Below are positions 29,053 to 37,456 of a DNA stretch of 64,000 bases, in pieces (positions within the stretch are counted from its first letter, which is position 1; each line of letters opens with the position of its first letter). A program made the translations under genes and the position numbers. The notes under the pieces are model-generated. The model saw only the letters and a list, made by a program, of their open reading frames with translations. It had not been told where the DNA came from and ran no database searches. The stretch comes from Catenovulum sp. 2E275 (GTDB taxonomy: Bacteria; Pseudomonadota; Gammaproteobacteria; Enterobacterales; Alteromonadaceae), in the NCBI RefSeq assembly GCF_025515275.1, contig NZ_JAOPFU010000008.1:49038-113037 (forward strand), read 5' to 3'.

Positions 29053-30582
29053 ATGGCCAATTACAAGCCTGATTACTCACACCAAAATCAATTTATTGCC
29101 GTTGATTTTTCTGCGCAAATCCTCCCCGGTACATTCGAGTTCGCACTAAGCCATATTGTCGATAAACACTTAGATTTAACCACGTTTGATAACCGCTATA
29201 AAAATGATAAAGGCGGCGCTGCTGCCTATTCTCCTGCCGTCATGCTCAAAATCATATTGTTCGCCTATTCTCGCGGTTATATTTCAAGCCGCCGAATTGC
29301 ACAGGCCTGCCAAACCAATATCACGTTTATGGCTTTATCTGGTGATGCACAACCTCACTTCACTTCAATTGCCAGCTTTGTCGCCAATATGAGTGATTAC
29401 ATTGAGCCCTTATTTACGCAAGTCTTAATGATTTGTGAGCAGGAAAACTTAATTGGCCACCATATGTTTGCTATTGATGGTTGCAAAATACCATCTAATG
29501 CCAGTAAAGAATGGAGTGGTACACATCAAGAACTTAAACAAAAAGCTAAACGACTCAGACAAGCCAGCAAACGGATTATCGCCGCACATAAAGCGCAGGA
29601 TGAATTACCCGAAAATGATATCGCTCAGGATTTAAAGCAAAAAGAAAAGTTAGACAATACCGCCCAGAAAATTGAACACTTCTTAGCAAAAAATGAAGAA
29701 CGAATCGGCAGTCGAAATGTTCCTGTTAAAAGCAACATCACCGATAACGACAGTGCTAAAATGACCACCAGTAAAGGCACCATTCAAGGTTACAATGGCA
29801 TTGCCATTAGCGATGACAAACATCAAATTATCTTACAAGCACAAGCGTGGGGCTCTGTTGGTGAACAACAAACTTTACAACCGGCTATCAAACAGCTGCA
29901 AAATACACTCACTCAAATTCAACAATCAGGCTCCTTAACAACCGCCAAATTCAGTGCCGACAGCGGATTTAACAGCCATGATAATATTCAGTTTTTAGCC
30001 AACGAAAAGATAGATGCTTACATTGCCGATACCGGATTCAGAAGCCGTAATCCTCTCTTTCAAAGCAGTAAAACCTATCAACAAAATCAGGCTAAAAAAC
30101 GAAAGGCGCGAACCGATAAAAGCCACAAACTCTTTACCTACCATGAGTTCACATTCAATCAGGCTGACCTAACCTGTATCTGCCCAGCGGGTAACCTCAT
30201 GTGGCTAACCGCCAAACCAAAAGCCGATGCAACGCATACGCGGTTTCAGGCTTACCTGAAAGATTGTCGGGATTGCCCTTTGCGTAAACAATGTATGCAA
30301 AAAGAGCCTAAAAATCATGGCCGGCAAGTTTCAATTCCGATAGATAAACAGCGCACAAAGGCTCAAATACTCAGTGATGAAATGAAAGCCAAAATAGACA
30401 GTCCACAAGGGCGACGTGAATACAGCAAACGACTGGGCTGCATTGAACCTGTCTTTGCTAATATTTCCAAAAATAAAGGGATGGGTTACTTCACCTTACG
30501 CGGGAAAACCAAAGTGAATGCACAATGGCAAATGTACTGCTTAGTTCACAACATCGAAAAACTCAGAAATAGCCTGCAATAA
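29053..30582 (+). CDS. IS1182-family transposase
   Basis: This is a 509-residue DDE transposase. The N-terminal region (FDNRYKNDKGGAAAYSPAVM onward) is the DUF772-type DNA-binding domain. The catalytic core has FAIDGCKIPSNASKEW (first Asp), KFSADSGFNSHDNIQFL (second Asp) and GRREYSKRLGCIEPVF (Glu). A Cys cluster (CICPAGN, CRDCPLRKQC) lies between the second and third acidic motifs, as is common in this family. ATG 29053 was chosen over an upstream in-frame start because the conserved sequence begins there. No frameshift is present. Confidence 0.92.
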   Translation: MANYKPDYSHQNQFIAVDFSAQILPGTFEFALSHIVDKHLDLTTFDNRYKNDKGGAAAYSPAVMLKIILFAYSRGYISSRRIAQACQTNITFMALSGDAQPHFTSIASFVANMSDYIEPLFTQVLMICEQENLIGHHMFAIDGCKIPSNASKEWSGTHQELKQKAKRLRQASKRIIAAHKAQDELPENDIAQDLKQKEKLDNTAQKIEHFLAKNEERIGSRNVPVKSNITDNDSAKMTTSKGTIQGYNGIAISDDKHQIILQAQAWGSVGEQQTLQPAIKQLQNTLTQIQQSGSLTTAKFSADSGFNSHDNIQFLANEKIDAYIADTGFRSRNPLFQSSKTYQQNQAKKRKARTDKSHKLFTYHEFTFNQADLTCICPAGNLMWLTAKPKADATHTRFQAYLKDCRDCPLRKQCMQKEPKNHGRQVSIPIDKQRTKAQILSDEMKAKIDSPQGRREYSKRLGCIEPVFANISKNKGMGYFTLRGKTKVNAQWQMYCLVHNIEKLRNSLQ

Positions 30583-30751
30583 AAGGTTAAAAGGTGCCTT
30601 TTCGCCCGAAATTACGATCAAAGTAGCTAGCCACCGCCTCACTACTCATTAGAAAAACCAGATAAAAATCATATCAAAAATGACTACATGAACAGTAATC
30701 AAAATCAGATAAAAATATTGGCCATTAAAAGAATAAATCACTTCAAAAAAT

Positions 30752-30769
30752 GAGTAATTCTACAGTCTC
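30752..30769 (-). repeat. Right terminal inverted repeat of the IS
   Basis: GAGTAATTCTACAGTCTC is the exact complement of the left end. The 169 bases between the transposase stop and this repeat are AT-rich and noncoding. Confidence 0.92.
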
Positions 30770-31750
30770 AATGCCTGTTTAAATGGTTCGCTGGATGATC
30801 AAAACATCATTAATTGTAGCACTCGAGCGGTTAATAGCTTTGAAACCGTAAATGCCGAGCGTAAAAAAGACAATGGTTGGGTTCCGCATTTTGGCATTAC
30901 CGCAAATATAAATGATCACAACCGAGTGTATTTCCGCTACGCAGAAGATTTGCGTTATCCATCCATGTTTGAAAGCACAGTCGGCTTTTCGGCATCAACG
31001 AGTCAATACCCACTTAAACCCGAACATGCTTATAACTGGGAACTTGCCTTTGTCTCAGATTTAACCCCATGGTTGCCGGAAGCTGAATTTGCCGATGTAA
31101 AACTGGCTTACTATCACCACTTAACTCGCGATGTGATTGACCGCGATAATTATTTCCGCTTTGAAAATATCGACAAACAAATTATTAGCGGGATTGAGTT
31201 TACAGCAAGATATGATTCTGGTCGTTTCTTCACTGATTTTGGGGTTAATTCCACCTTTAAAAATGAAGTTTGTGATGAAAATACCGCAGCTATACTCTCA
31301 ATGCAAAGTATGAGCTTAGCCAAAACAGATCCTATCCCTCAGTGTATGAAATACGGTTTTCCTAACAGTTATTTATTAACTCAAGCAACGCCAGAGTTTT
31401 CAGCAAACTGGTCGGTTGGTGGCCGCTTTTTGGAAAACAAGTTAGAACTGGGCAGTCGTATTACCTACTATCAAAAATACAAAAATAAAGATTTAGACTG
31501 GTATGCCAGCCATGCTTATAACCCGGATAACCCAGGGGTGGGCAACTACCTCTATTTTTATAATATTCCGTTTAGCTGGGGCGAGACTTTACTGGTTGAT
31601 GCGTATGCAAATTATCAGGTAACAGAAAGGCTCACTATGGAGTTAGTAGGAACCAATTTAACCGACCAATATTATGTTGACCCTGCCACCCGCTCGGCTA
31701 TGGCTGCACCGGGGCGCACGGTTAAACTCAGTTTGACCGCTAGGTTTTAA
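30770..31750 (+). pseudogene. Haem-type TonB-dependent transducer, C-terminal part (split by an IS)
   Basis: The host frame resumes at the AAT codon at 30770 and runs 325 further codons to the stop at 31750. It encodes the last barrel strands, including VYFRYAEDLRYPSMFE, KPEHAYNWELAFVSD and a terminal VKLSLTARF with the C-terminal aromatic residue of outer-membrane barrels. There is no start signal or signal peptide, so no functional protein is expected from this piece alone. An internal ATG at 30926 opens the same frame but is not a credible start. Joined to the left part, the protein would have 1,030 residues. Confidence 0.88.
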
Positions 31751-31775
31751 GCCGAGCCGGTTAATACAAGGAAGA

Positions 31776-31831
31776 TATACCGTGCTGCTTCAAGATGCTT
31801 GAAATATTCATCTTGAGGGAGCACGGGTATA
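31776..31831 (-). repeat. Fold-back (REP-like) repeat, copy 1
   Basis: Outer arms TATACCGTGCT and AGCACGGGTATA and inner arms CAAGATG and CATCTTG give a long imperfect hairpin. It resembles the element at 31857-31910 in the same orientation. Both lie between the receptor stop and the hemophilin-like gene. Confidence 0.65.
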
Positions 31832-31856
31832 AGTACAAGGATCGTTTTAATGACTG

Positions 31857-31910
31857 ACCCCCAAACTGCTTGAAGATACGAGATATGCACTTTCATGTAG
31901 CTTGGGTATA
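31857..31910 (-). repeat. Fold-back (REP-like) repeat, copy 2
   Basis: Read on the minus strand it begins TATACCCAAGCTAC and ends with ATCTTCAAGCAGTTTGGG, similar to copy 1 (TATACCCGTGCT ... ATCTTGAAGCAG). It ends 24 bases before the hemophilin-like start codon. It may be a mobile palindromic repeat or a leader structure. Confidence 0.5.
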
Positions 31911-31933
31911 TAAACTTAAAAGGAAATATAATT

Positions 31934-32740
31934 ATGAAACAATTTAATCTAGCATTATTAGTTACAGCTACATTTGTAGCATCAACTGCTCAGGCTGCAG
32001 TTACCGAGGGTAACTATTATGGTGATACCAGTGACGGAAGTTATGTAAGCGTTGGTAAATCAGATGTGAATGCAGGTACAGTACATACCGCCGGACTTGC
32101 CGGTTTTGGGGTAAACGCAACCGGAATAGGCACTCAAGTGGACTTTCAAGGCATAAGTGGTTATTCAACCAGTAGTTATGCAAATGTTGACTGGGGCACT
32201 CATGAAGTTTTCCAGTTTTCAGCTCCTTATTCTGGCGCACCGTCAAGCCATGGTAATATGGGTGTATTTGCATTTGCCAAAATAGGCAGTGACGATTTAT
32301 GGATTGGTGAATGGTCATCTAATGGTGATGTAACAAATGGGTCACATACGGTTTATTATTTTGGTAAAGATTATGACAGTTCAATTCCATCATCTGGCAG
32401 TGTCACTTATAACGTTGTTGGAATTAATGATTATAGTTCAGCTAGTGGCGGCAATTTATTATCAGGAGAGTTTGAAGCTACGTTCAATGGCTCATACGGA
32501 ACACTGACAGGCAGCATAGAAAATAGCAATGGCTTTAAAATTGATATTGGAACAGCTGCGATCTCATCTACTGCTATTATCTCTGGTTCTACCGCTGAAG
32601 CCTCTGACTCCAGTGGTTCATTGGCAAGTAATGGTGATGTTTCTGGCCGATTTTATAACAGCCATGAAGATTTAGCCGGCATGGTTGAATTTACCAATAA
32701 TCAATATGACACGGCCTTTGGTGGTTCAGTAGCCGACTAA
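31934..32740 (+). CDS. Secreted hemophilin-like haem-binding protein (Slam cargo)
   Basis: This 268-residue exported protein has a standard signal peptide ending AQA-AV and no lipobox. The sequence is Gly/Ser-rich and beta-rich. Its N-terminal domain has VHTAGLAGFGVNATGIGTQ, YANVDWGTHEVFQF and SSHGNMGVFAFAKIG, with several His residues that could ligate haem. The C-terminal part (about 175-268) matches the TbpB-type small barrel recognised by Slam proteins: GEFEATFNGSYGTLTGSI, then SGRFYNSHEDLAGMVEF and the terminal YDTAFGGSV. The adjacent Slam gene, haem oxygenase and receptor support a secreted haem carrier like HphA of Acinetobacter. Haem binding is inferred. A terminator-like hairpin follows it. 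Confidence 0.82.
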   Translation: MKQFNLALLVTATFVASTAQAAVTEGNYYGDTSDGSYVSVGKSDVNAGTVHTAGLAGFGVNATGIGTQVDFQGISGYSTSSYANVDWGTHEVFQFSAPYSGAPSSHGNMGVFAFAKIGSDDLWIGEWSSNGDVTNGSHTVYYFGKDYDSSIPSSGSVTYNVVGINDYSSASGGNLLSGEFEATFNGSYGTLTGSIENSNGFKIDIGTAAISSTAIISGSTAEASDSSGSLASNGDVSGRFYNSHEDLAGMVEFTNNQYDTAFGGSVAD

Positions 32741-32764
32741 ATTGTTTACCTAGTCTTTTAAACA

Positions 32765-32802
32765 AAGCCGGATACCTTGGCAGAGGTATCTGGCTTCTTT
32801 TT
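32765..32802 (+). terminator. Terminator or attenuator between cargo and translocator genes
   Basis: AAGCCGGATACCT (32765-32777) pairs with AGGTATCTGGCTT (32784-32796), with one G-U pair, and is followed by CTTTTTG. Partial termination here would make more cargo than translocator from one promoter. Confidence 0.75.
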
Positions 32803-32817
32803 GCTTTGAGCGCTTGT

Positions 32818-34329
32818 ATGCTAACCAGACTTTTATTATTTTTCAATACCCACACAAAAAATATTGTTTTTCCCTGCGGCTTTTTCAGCTTGCTATTGTT
32901 GAGTTTAAGCAGCCATGCTGATGATCAGGACACTGCGTTACGGTTAAATCAGCGTCTTGAATTAGAAGCAAATCAGCAAGAACGGCAAATCCTTAAAGAT
33001 GAGGATTATCTTAAAGGCGAGCGTCCCACCTTAACTATAAATGGTAAAACCTACACTATTCGCCATGAGGTCAACGATGTTGGGCGGGCGCTATACCTTT
33101 CTGTACAACAAAAACAGTGGTCTGCGGTGGTGTATTTTCTCAATGAGTATTTAATGTTTGAAAACTCTGATCCTATGCTTGTGGCGTATGCTCAAGGATC
33201 ATTAGCTCGCTTGCAAGGTTTTATGGATCAAGCGGAAGCTGAATTTAAAATTTTACTGGAGATTCAACCCGATTTTTTATTGGGGCAGTTAGAGCTGGCA
33301 AGAGTACTATTTGAAAACCGTAAAGACAGTGAATCACAGGCAATGTTGACTCAAGTTTTTACTTCACTCAATCCAGATGATCCTCGCCAGCAAGGGGTTT
33401 TAACAACGGTTGAACGATTTTTACAAGCGGTAGATAAACGTCAGTCGTGGCAAGGCTCAATTGCCGCAGGGCCGGTATGGTCTGATAATTTGAATCAAAC
33501 CTCAGAAAGTTATACCTGCTTGTATTATTACGATGAAACTTGTGTTTACGAGCGCGAAACCCCGTCGGCAATTCAAGCTCACGGCTTGGGATACGAGCTG
33601 AGTTTAAATAAACGATTTGCTTTGTCTGGTCATCACGGGATGTATGTTCGTTCAGTGTGGTTTGGGCAAAACTATAAAGATTATGCCCATTACAATGAAA
33701 ACCAACTCAGTACTCAATTTGGTTACAGTTATCACAATATGCGTAACCAGTATGCAATTGCACCATCATTTGAGTTTAGCCATTATGGTAATAACTCGTT
33801 ATATGGCGCGTGGGGGGTACATGGGGAGTGGCTGCATTATTTAACAGATAAAGTCATGTTTAAGCTAGAGGCTGATTATAAAGATCAGCGTTATCGCAAA
33901 GATAATTTGGCCGATCAATACAACGGTGGGATTTGGTCTGGCTTTGCGACTGCTTGGTACGCACTACCTAATGACTGGATGGTGTTTGGTGGGCTTGATT
34001 ATAGCCGCAAAAAAGCTCAGGTTGATCAGCTTGCTTACCAACAAACTGGCATTCGTACGGGTTTGGCTAAAACCTTTAATCAGGGAATTAATGCGGTGTT
34101 ATTTACCGCGCTACGCGAACGTGATCACGATGAGTACAGCGCGATATTTGAGCAAAAACGTCGTGATATCGAGCAAAACTATACGTTAATTGTCCGCTTT
34201 CCCAAATTCAGGTTTTATGGGTTAGAACCCAATTTAACTTTAAAGCATCGCAAAGTACGCAGTAATGTTGACTGGTTGTATTCACACAATCGCAATAGCA
34301 TTAGCTTTAAGTTGGAAAAAAAGTTTTAA
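32818..34329 (+). CDS. Slam-family (DUF560) outer-membrane translocator, type XI secretion
   Basis: This 503-residue outer-membrane protein is of the Slam (surface lipoprotein assembly modulator) family and moves cargo with TbpB-like barrels across the outer membrane. A signal peptide ends near SSHA-DD. Residues about 60-200 form TPR-like helices (LARVLFENRKDSESQAMLTQ). From about 205 onward (GSIAAGPVWSDNLNQTSE) the sequence is a 14-stranded-type barrel that ends SISFKLEKKF. ATG 32818 was chosen over a TTG four codons earlier. Its neighbour is the hemophilin-like cargo, 77 bases upstream, the usual gene pairing. Confidence 0.88.
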   Translation: MLTRLLLFFNTHTKNIVFPCGFFSLLLLSLSSHADDQDTALRLNQRLELEANQQERQILKDEDYLKGERPTLTINGKTYTIRHEVNDVGRALYLSVQQKQWSAVVYFLNEYLMFENSDPMLVAYAQGSLARLQGFMDQAEAEFKILLEIQPDFLLGQLELARVLFENRKDSESQAMLTQVFTSLNPDDPRQQGVLTTVERFLQAVDKRQSWQGSIAAGPVWSDNLNQTSESYTCLYYYDETCVYERETPSAIQAHGLGYELSLNKRFALSGHHGMYVRSVWFGQNYKDYAHYNENQLSTQFGYSYHNMRNQYAIAPSFEFSHYGNNSLYGAWGVHGEWLHYLTDKVMFKLEADYKDQRYRKDNLADQYNGGIWSGFATAWYALPNDWMVFGGLDYSRKKAQVDQLAYQQTGIRTGLAKTFNQGINAVLFTALRERDHDEYSAIFEQKRRDIEQNYTLIVRFPKFRFYGLEPNLTLKHRKVRSNVDWLYSHNRNSISFKLEKKF

Positions 34330-34354
34330 GTTAATTTTTTGTCACGGAGAAATT

Positions 34355-35728
34355 ATGTTTAATTTTATGCCATTTAAGTTAATGATGATTTTGGCTGGCT
34401 TTTTTTTGGTTAGTAGATTCGTTTATGCTGACGACTGGCAAAGTTTATATGGAAAAGCAACTCTGGCTTATCAATCCGGAGATTATGAGGCCGCTTATTT
34501 AGCGGTTAATCAGGCCATTACGCGGGCAGAACAAGCGGATAATGGTCAGTCGTATTTGGCGAGTAGTTATAATTTATTGGCATTTATACAGTCTGCAAAT
34601 AACCAATTAACTACAGCACTAACAAGTGTGCAAACTGCGGTTAAACTGGCTGAAACTTTGCCGCAACAGCCAAATGAACAAGTTGCGGCTTTTTTATTTA
34701 ACCAAGGTTTATTATTGCAACAAGCGGGTAAAAATACTCAAGCCGAATCGGTTTTAAGCCGAGCGATAGCATGTTATCTCAAACTAGGCAGTACTGGTGG
34801 TGGTAAATTATGGCAGGCCGAATTAGCCCGCGCACAAATTACTCAGTTTAACCAAGCCAAACAGACAATTGCCAATTTAGCCCATGCATTAGCCGGTTAC
34901 CCGCAAACACAGGCGTTTGAGCATATACCCAATATTACGGCGGCAACAGAGTTAAATTTGTTAAAAGCACAACTTGAATACAAGCAACAAGCTTATGTAC
35001 AAGCGATTAAAACGCTTGAACAAGTCAGAATAAGTTTTAAACACGCGCAATTGGCTTTTAAACCCGAGCACACTGCAATACTCGAGTTATTGGCAAATAG
35101 CTACGATAAGCTAAAACAGTTTGAACAATCTGCTCAAGTTCGCAGCCAAATTTTGGCATTAAATTCAATGGAAACCGTGAGCATGGTTAAAGTTATGCAG
35201 CTCAACGAGCTGGCTTTGCACCACCAACAAAAAGCTCAGTATCAGCAAGCGAGTGAGTTTTATCAGCAAGCGCTTAATGCTTTGGTTCAGCTTGGACAAA
35301 CTGGCTCGGTGGAACAGGCATTAATTTTGGGAAATTACGCCAGTGTTAAGCTAAACCAAGATGATTTGCAGGCTGCTCAGGTCTTGTTTGAGCAAAGTTA
35401 TTTATTACATAAAAAATTTGCGTTAGACCCTAAGGCTAAGTCGTCTAATTTCAAACCTATTGATGCGTCAAGAACGGCTGGATATTTAGGATCAGTTTAT
35501 TATCGTTTACGCGAATACAGCAAAGCCGAGCCAGCGTTTTTACAGGCTTTAGCTTGGCTTGATAGCTCCGAAAAGGCCGACAGTAAAAGTGTTTTAATTG
35601 CACTGGATAATTTAACTGCACTGGATAATTTAACTGCACTGTATACCAGTTGGGGTAAAAGTAATAAAGCCCGACCATTCCAGCGCAGGGCGAGGCAATT
35701 AAAACAAACAGCCGATAATTTAAAATAA
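34355..35728 (+). CDS. Exported TPR-repeat protein of the haem/Slam cluster
   Basis: This 457-residue protein has a signal peptide ending YADD. Most of it consists of tetratricopeptide-like helical pairs: GKATLAYQSGDYEAAYLAVNQ near the N-terminus, YQQASEFYQQALNALVQLG and YSKAEPAFLQALAWLDSSE near the C-terminus. ATG 34355 is preceded by CGGAGA and starts 25 bases after the Slam stop, so the two are likely co-translated. TPR proteins often hold partners, so a periplasmic chaperone for cargo or translocator is possible. I know no characterised counterpart in Slam clusters. An 18-bp tandem duplication near the end produces LDNLTALDNLTAL. Confidence 0.75.
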   Translation: MFNFMPFKLMMILAGFFLVSRFVYADDWQSLYGKATLAYQSGDYEAAYLAVNQAITRAEQADNGQSYLASSYNLLAFIQSANNQLTTALTSVQTAVKLAETLPQQPNEQVAAFLFNQGLLLQQAGKNTQAESVLSRAIACYLKLGSTGGGKLWQAELARAQITQFNQAKQTIANLAHALAGYPQTQAFEHIPNITAATELNLLKAQLEYKQQAYVQAIKTLEQVRISFKHAQLAFKPEHTAILELLANSYDKLKQFEQSAQVRSQILALNSMETVSMVKVMQLNELALHHQQKAQYQQASEFYQQALNALVQLGQTGSVEQALILGNYASVKLNQDDLQAAQVLFEQSYLLHKKFALDPKAKSSNFKPIDASRTAGYLGSVYYRLREYSKAEPAFLQALAWLDSSEKADSKSVLIALDNLTALDNLTALYTSWGKSNKARPFQRRARQLKQTADNLK

Positions 35729-35805
35729 ATTAAAAATATATTACGGAAATGGCATCTTCATTCGGTGATATCTATAAGTAAGAAATAAACAACCTAAATA
35801 AAAAG

Positions 35806-36423
35806 ATGAATGAAATGGAAAAACAACTAAATTTATCAGAGCGGTTAAAAAGCGGTACCGAGCAACAGCATAGACAACTCGACAAACGCATTATGCAAAG
35901 CCAACCATTTGCGGATTTAAATAGTTATCAAGGGTTTTTACGCATGCAACTGCGTTTACACGCGGCGGCAGAGTCGTTATATAAAGCCAATTTTTATGCA
36001 AATCTACTACCAGGTTTAGTCTTTCGCAGCCGGTTAAAAGCGGTGATTGCCGATTGCCACGATTTAAAGATTGATACCGATTTACAGCAACAAGACTTAC
36101 AACAAGCAACTACTATTAACATCACCAATCCATATTATGGTTTGGGCTGGCTGTATACAGTTGAAGGCTCTACTATGGGTGCGGCTATGTTGTTAAAACA
36201 GGTTAAAAAGTGTTTGCAGCTTTCAGAAACCTTTGGTGCAAGGCATATGGCCGCACACGATGACGGCCGCGTAATTCATTGGCGCGAATTTAAAACTTTG
36301 CTCGATAAACTCGACTTAACTGAGTTACAACAGCAGCAAGCTTTAGATGGCGCGGTTGCGGCTTTTGATTACACCATAAATAGTGTTGAAGTTTGCATGC
36401 CCGAGGTGGTGGCATCCACCTAA
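35806..36423 (+). CDS. hemO: Biliverdin-producing haem oxygenase
   Basis: This 205-residue cytoplasmic haem oxygenase would open imported haem to biliverdin, CO and iron. The proximal His ligand is His22 in TEQQHRQLD, and the distal helix motif is YGLGWLYTVEGSTMGAAML near residues 110-130. The bacterial HemO/BphO-like length fits. The electron donor is not encoded nearby. It lies 77 bases after the TPR gene and its stop overlaps the next start (TAATG). A second in-frame ATG at 35815 is an alternative start. Confidence 0.92.
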   Translation: MNEMEKQLNLSERLKSGTEQQHRQLDKRIMQSQPFADLNSYQGFLRMQLRLHAAAESLYKANFYANLLPGLVFRSRLKAVIADCHDLKIDTDLQQQDLQQATTINITNPYYGLGWLYTVEGSTMGAAMLLKQVKKCLQLSETFGARHMAAHDDGRVIHWREFKTLLDKLDLTELQQQQALDGAVAAFDYTINSVEVCMPEVVAST

Positions 36424-36797
36424 TGCTCACAACCTTTTGGTGGCGATTTTTAACCATAATTGCATTGGCGTTAGCTGTGTTAGGCGCTGTATTACCTGGA
36501 TTACCAGCGACTGAATTTGTTCTATTGGCGGCGTGGAGTTCAGGTAAAGGCTGGCCTGCGGTAAATAACTGGTTGTTAAATCACAAAACTTTTGGGCCAG
36601 TGATTACGCAATGGAACACCCACAAAATTATGCCGCGAAAAGCCAAGATTTTTTGCTGTATTACTATGGGAATTAGCGTTTATTTATTAGTCAGCAGCCA
36701 AATGATGTTATGGCTAAAAGTACTGTTGATTTTAACAATATTATTGGTTTTATGCTGGTTGTTAAGCCGACCTGAAAGGGTTTACCAACAAATTTAA
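36423..36797 (+). CDS. YbaN family (DUF454) inner-membrane protein
   Basis: This 124-residue membrane protein has the DUF454 pattern: an N-terminal helix, VLGAVLPGLPATEFVLLAAW, SSGKGWPAVNNWLLNHKTFGP, then two further helices and SRPERV. ATG 36423 is coupled to the haem oxygenase stop by a one-base overlap, which argues for a shared role in haem or iron handling, although the function of the family is unknown. Its stop overlaps that of the convergent sigma gene by four bases. Confidence 0.82.
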   Translation: MLTTFWWRFLTIIALALAVLGAVLPGLPATEFVLLAAWSSGKGWPAVNNWLLNHKTFGPVITQWNTHKIMPRKAKIFCCITMGISVYLLVSSQMMLWLKVLLILTILLVLCWLLSRPERVYQQI

Positions 36798-37300
36798 GCT
36801 GTATTCAATAAAATATGACGCAAAGCACTGGCAACATATTTTTCGACCGAAGAGACCGATACTTTCATTTGTTCGGCAATTTGTTTATAGCTTAAGCCAT
36901 CAATTTGTCTGAGTAATAGCGCTTGGCGGCAATGTTTCGGTAATTTATTGAGCATAGTCTCAATTTCGGTTAAAGCCTCAATCATTAGGCTTTGAGTTTC
37001 AGGTGAAACCGCCAAAATTTCTGGTTGTTGCTGTAAGTGTTCTAGGTAAGCTGTTTCAATGCGCTTGCGTCTAAGTAAATCAACCATTAAACCTTTGGCG
37101 ACATGGGTCAGGTAACGACGCGCATCTTTGTGTTCAGGTAGTCTACCGCTTGCCATGATTCTCAGGTAAGTATCTTGAACTAAGTCGGCTGTTGTTTCAC
37201 TACAGCCCATACGACGTTGGACAAACATAGAAAGCCAACTGCGGTGGTTTACATAAAAAGAGTCTATTTGTGCAGCCTGTGATTTACTGATGCAGTTCAT
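36794..37300 (-). CDS. fecI: FecI-like ECF sigma factor
   Basis: This is a 168-residue ECF sigma factor. Region 2 has SWLSMFVQRRMGCSETTADLVQDTYLR, the FecI-group pattern. Region 4 has LNKLPKHCRQALLLRQIDGLSYKQIAEQM followed by KVSVSSVEKYVASALRH. It should recruit RNA polymerase to the haem-uptake promoter when FecR releases it. Unusually it lies 9.5 kb from the fecR-receptor pair, on the opposite strand at the far end of the cluster. It is divergent from exbB with a Fur-box-like site between them. Confidence 0.9.
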   Translation of the reverse strand: MNCISKSQAAQIDSFYVNHRSWLSMFVQRRMGCSETTADLVQDTYLRIMASGRLPEHKDARRYLTHVAKGLMVDLLRRKRIETAYLEHLQQQPEILAVSPETQSLMIEALTEIETMLNKLPKHCRQALLLRQIDGLSYKQIAEQMKVSVSSVEKYVASALRHILLNTA

Positions 37301-37340
37301 CGGTTACCCCTTGTGACCAAAATTTGATCTTGCAATAAAT

Positions 37341-37359
37341 AGTAATGGTTATCATTATC
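37341..37359. promoter_or_regulatory. Fur-box-like site between fecI and exbB
   Basis: AGTAATGGTTATCATTATC matches 15 of 19 positions of the Fur consensus by hand alignment. It lies 41 bases upstream of fecI and 98 bases upstream of exbB, so it could control both. Confidence 0.7.
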
Positions 37360-37456
37360 ATACATTGGGGTGGCGAATGCAACTGCTTAAAAAACTTAAA
37401 GATTTACACCAATAAGTTATCAATATGATAACAAAAATGATAAAAAAGGAATCTGA

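Larger units (their letters stand above)
28922..30769 (+). mobile_element. IS1182-family insertion sequence
   Basis: This 1,848-bp element carries one DDE transposase gene. The ends are perfect 18-bp inverted repeats, GAGACTGTAGAATTACTC at 28922-28939 and its complement at 30752-30769. The triplet AAT flanks both sides (28919-28921 and 30770-30772) and is the likely target duplication. The insertion lies inside the barrel of a TonB-dependent receptor, and the host reading frame is restored exactly if the element and one AAT are removed. Family assignment is from the transposase; ends and length fit. The transposase is intact, so the element may be active. Confidence 0.9.

Noticed and set aside
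30926..31750. Separate small outer-membrane protein gene
   Set aside because: The frame continues upstream to the IS end and has no start signal or signal peptide. It is the C-terminal part of the split receptor.
33368..34189. Extra ORFs inside the Slam gene
   Set aside because: They are shadows in other frames without family signals.
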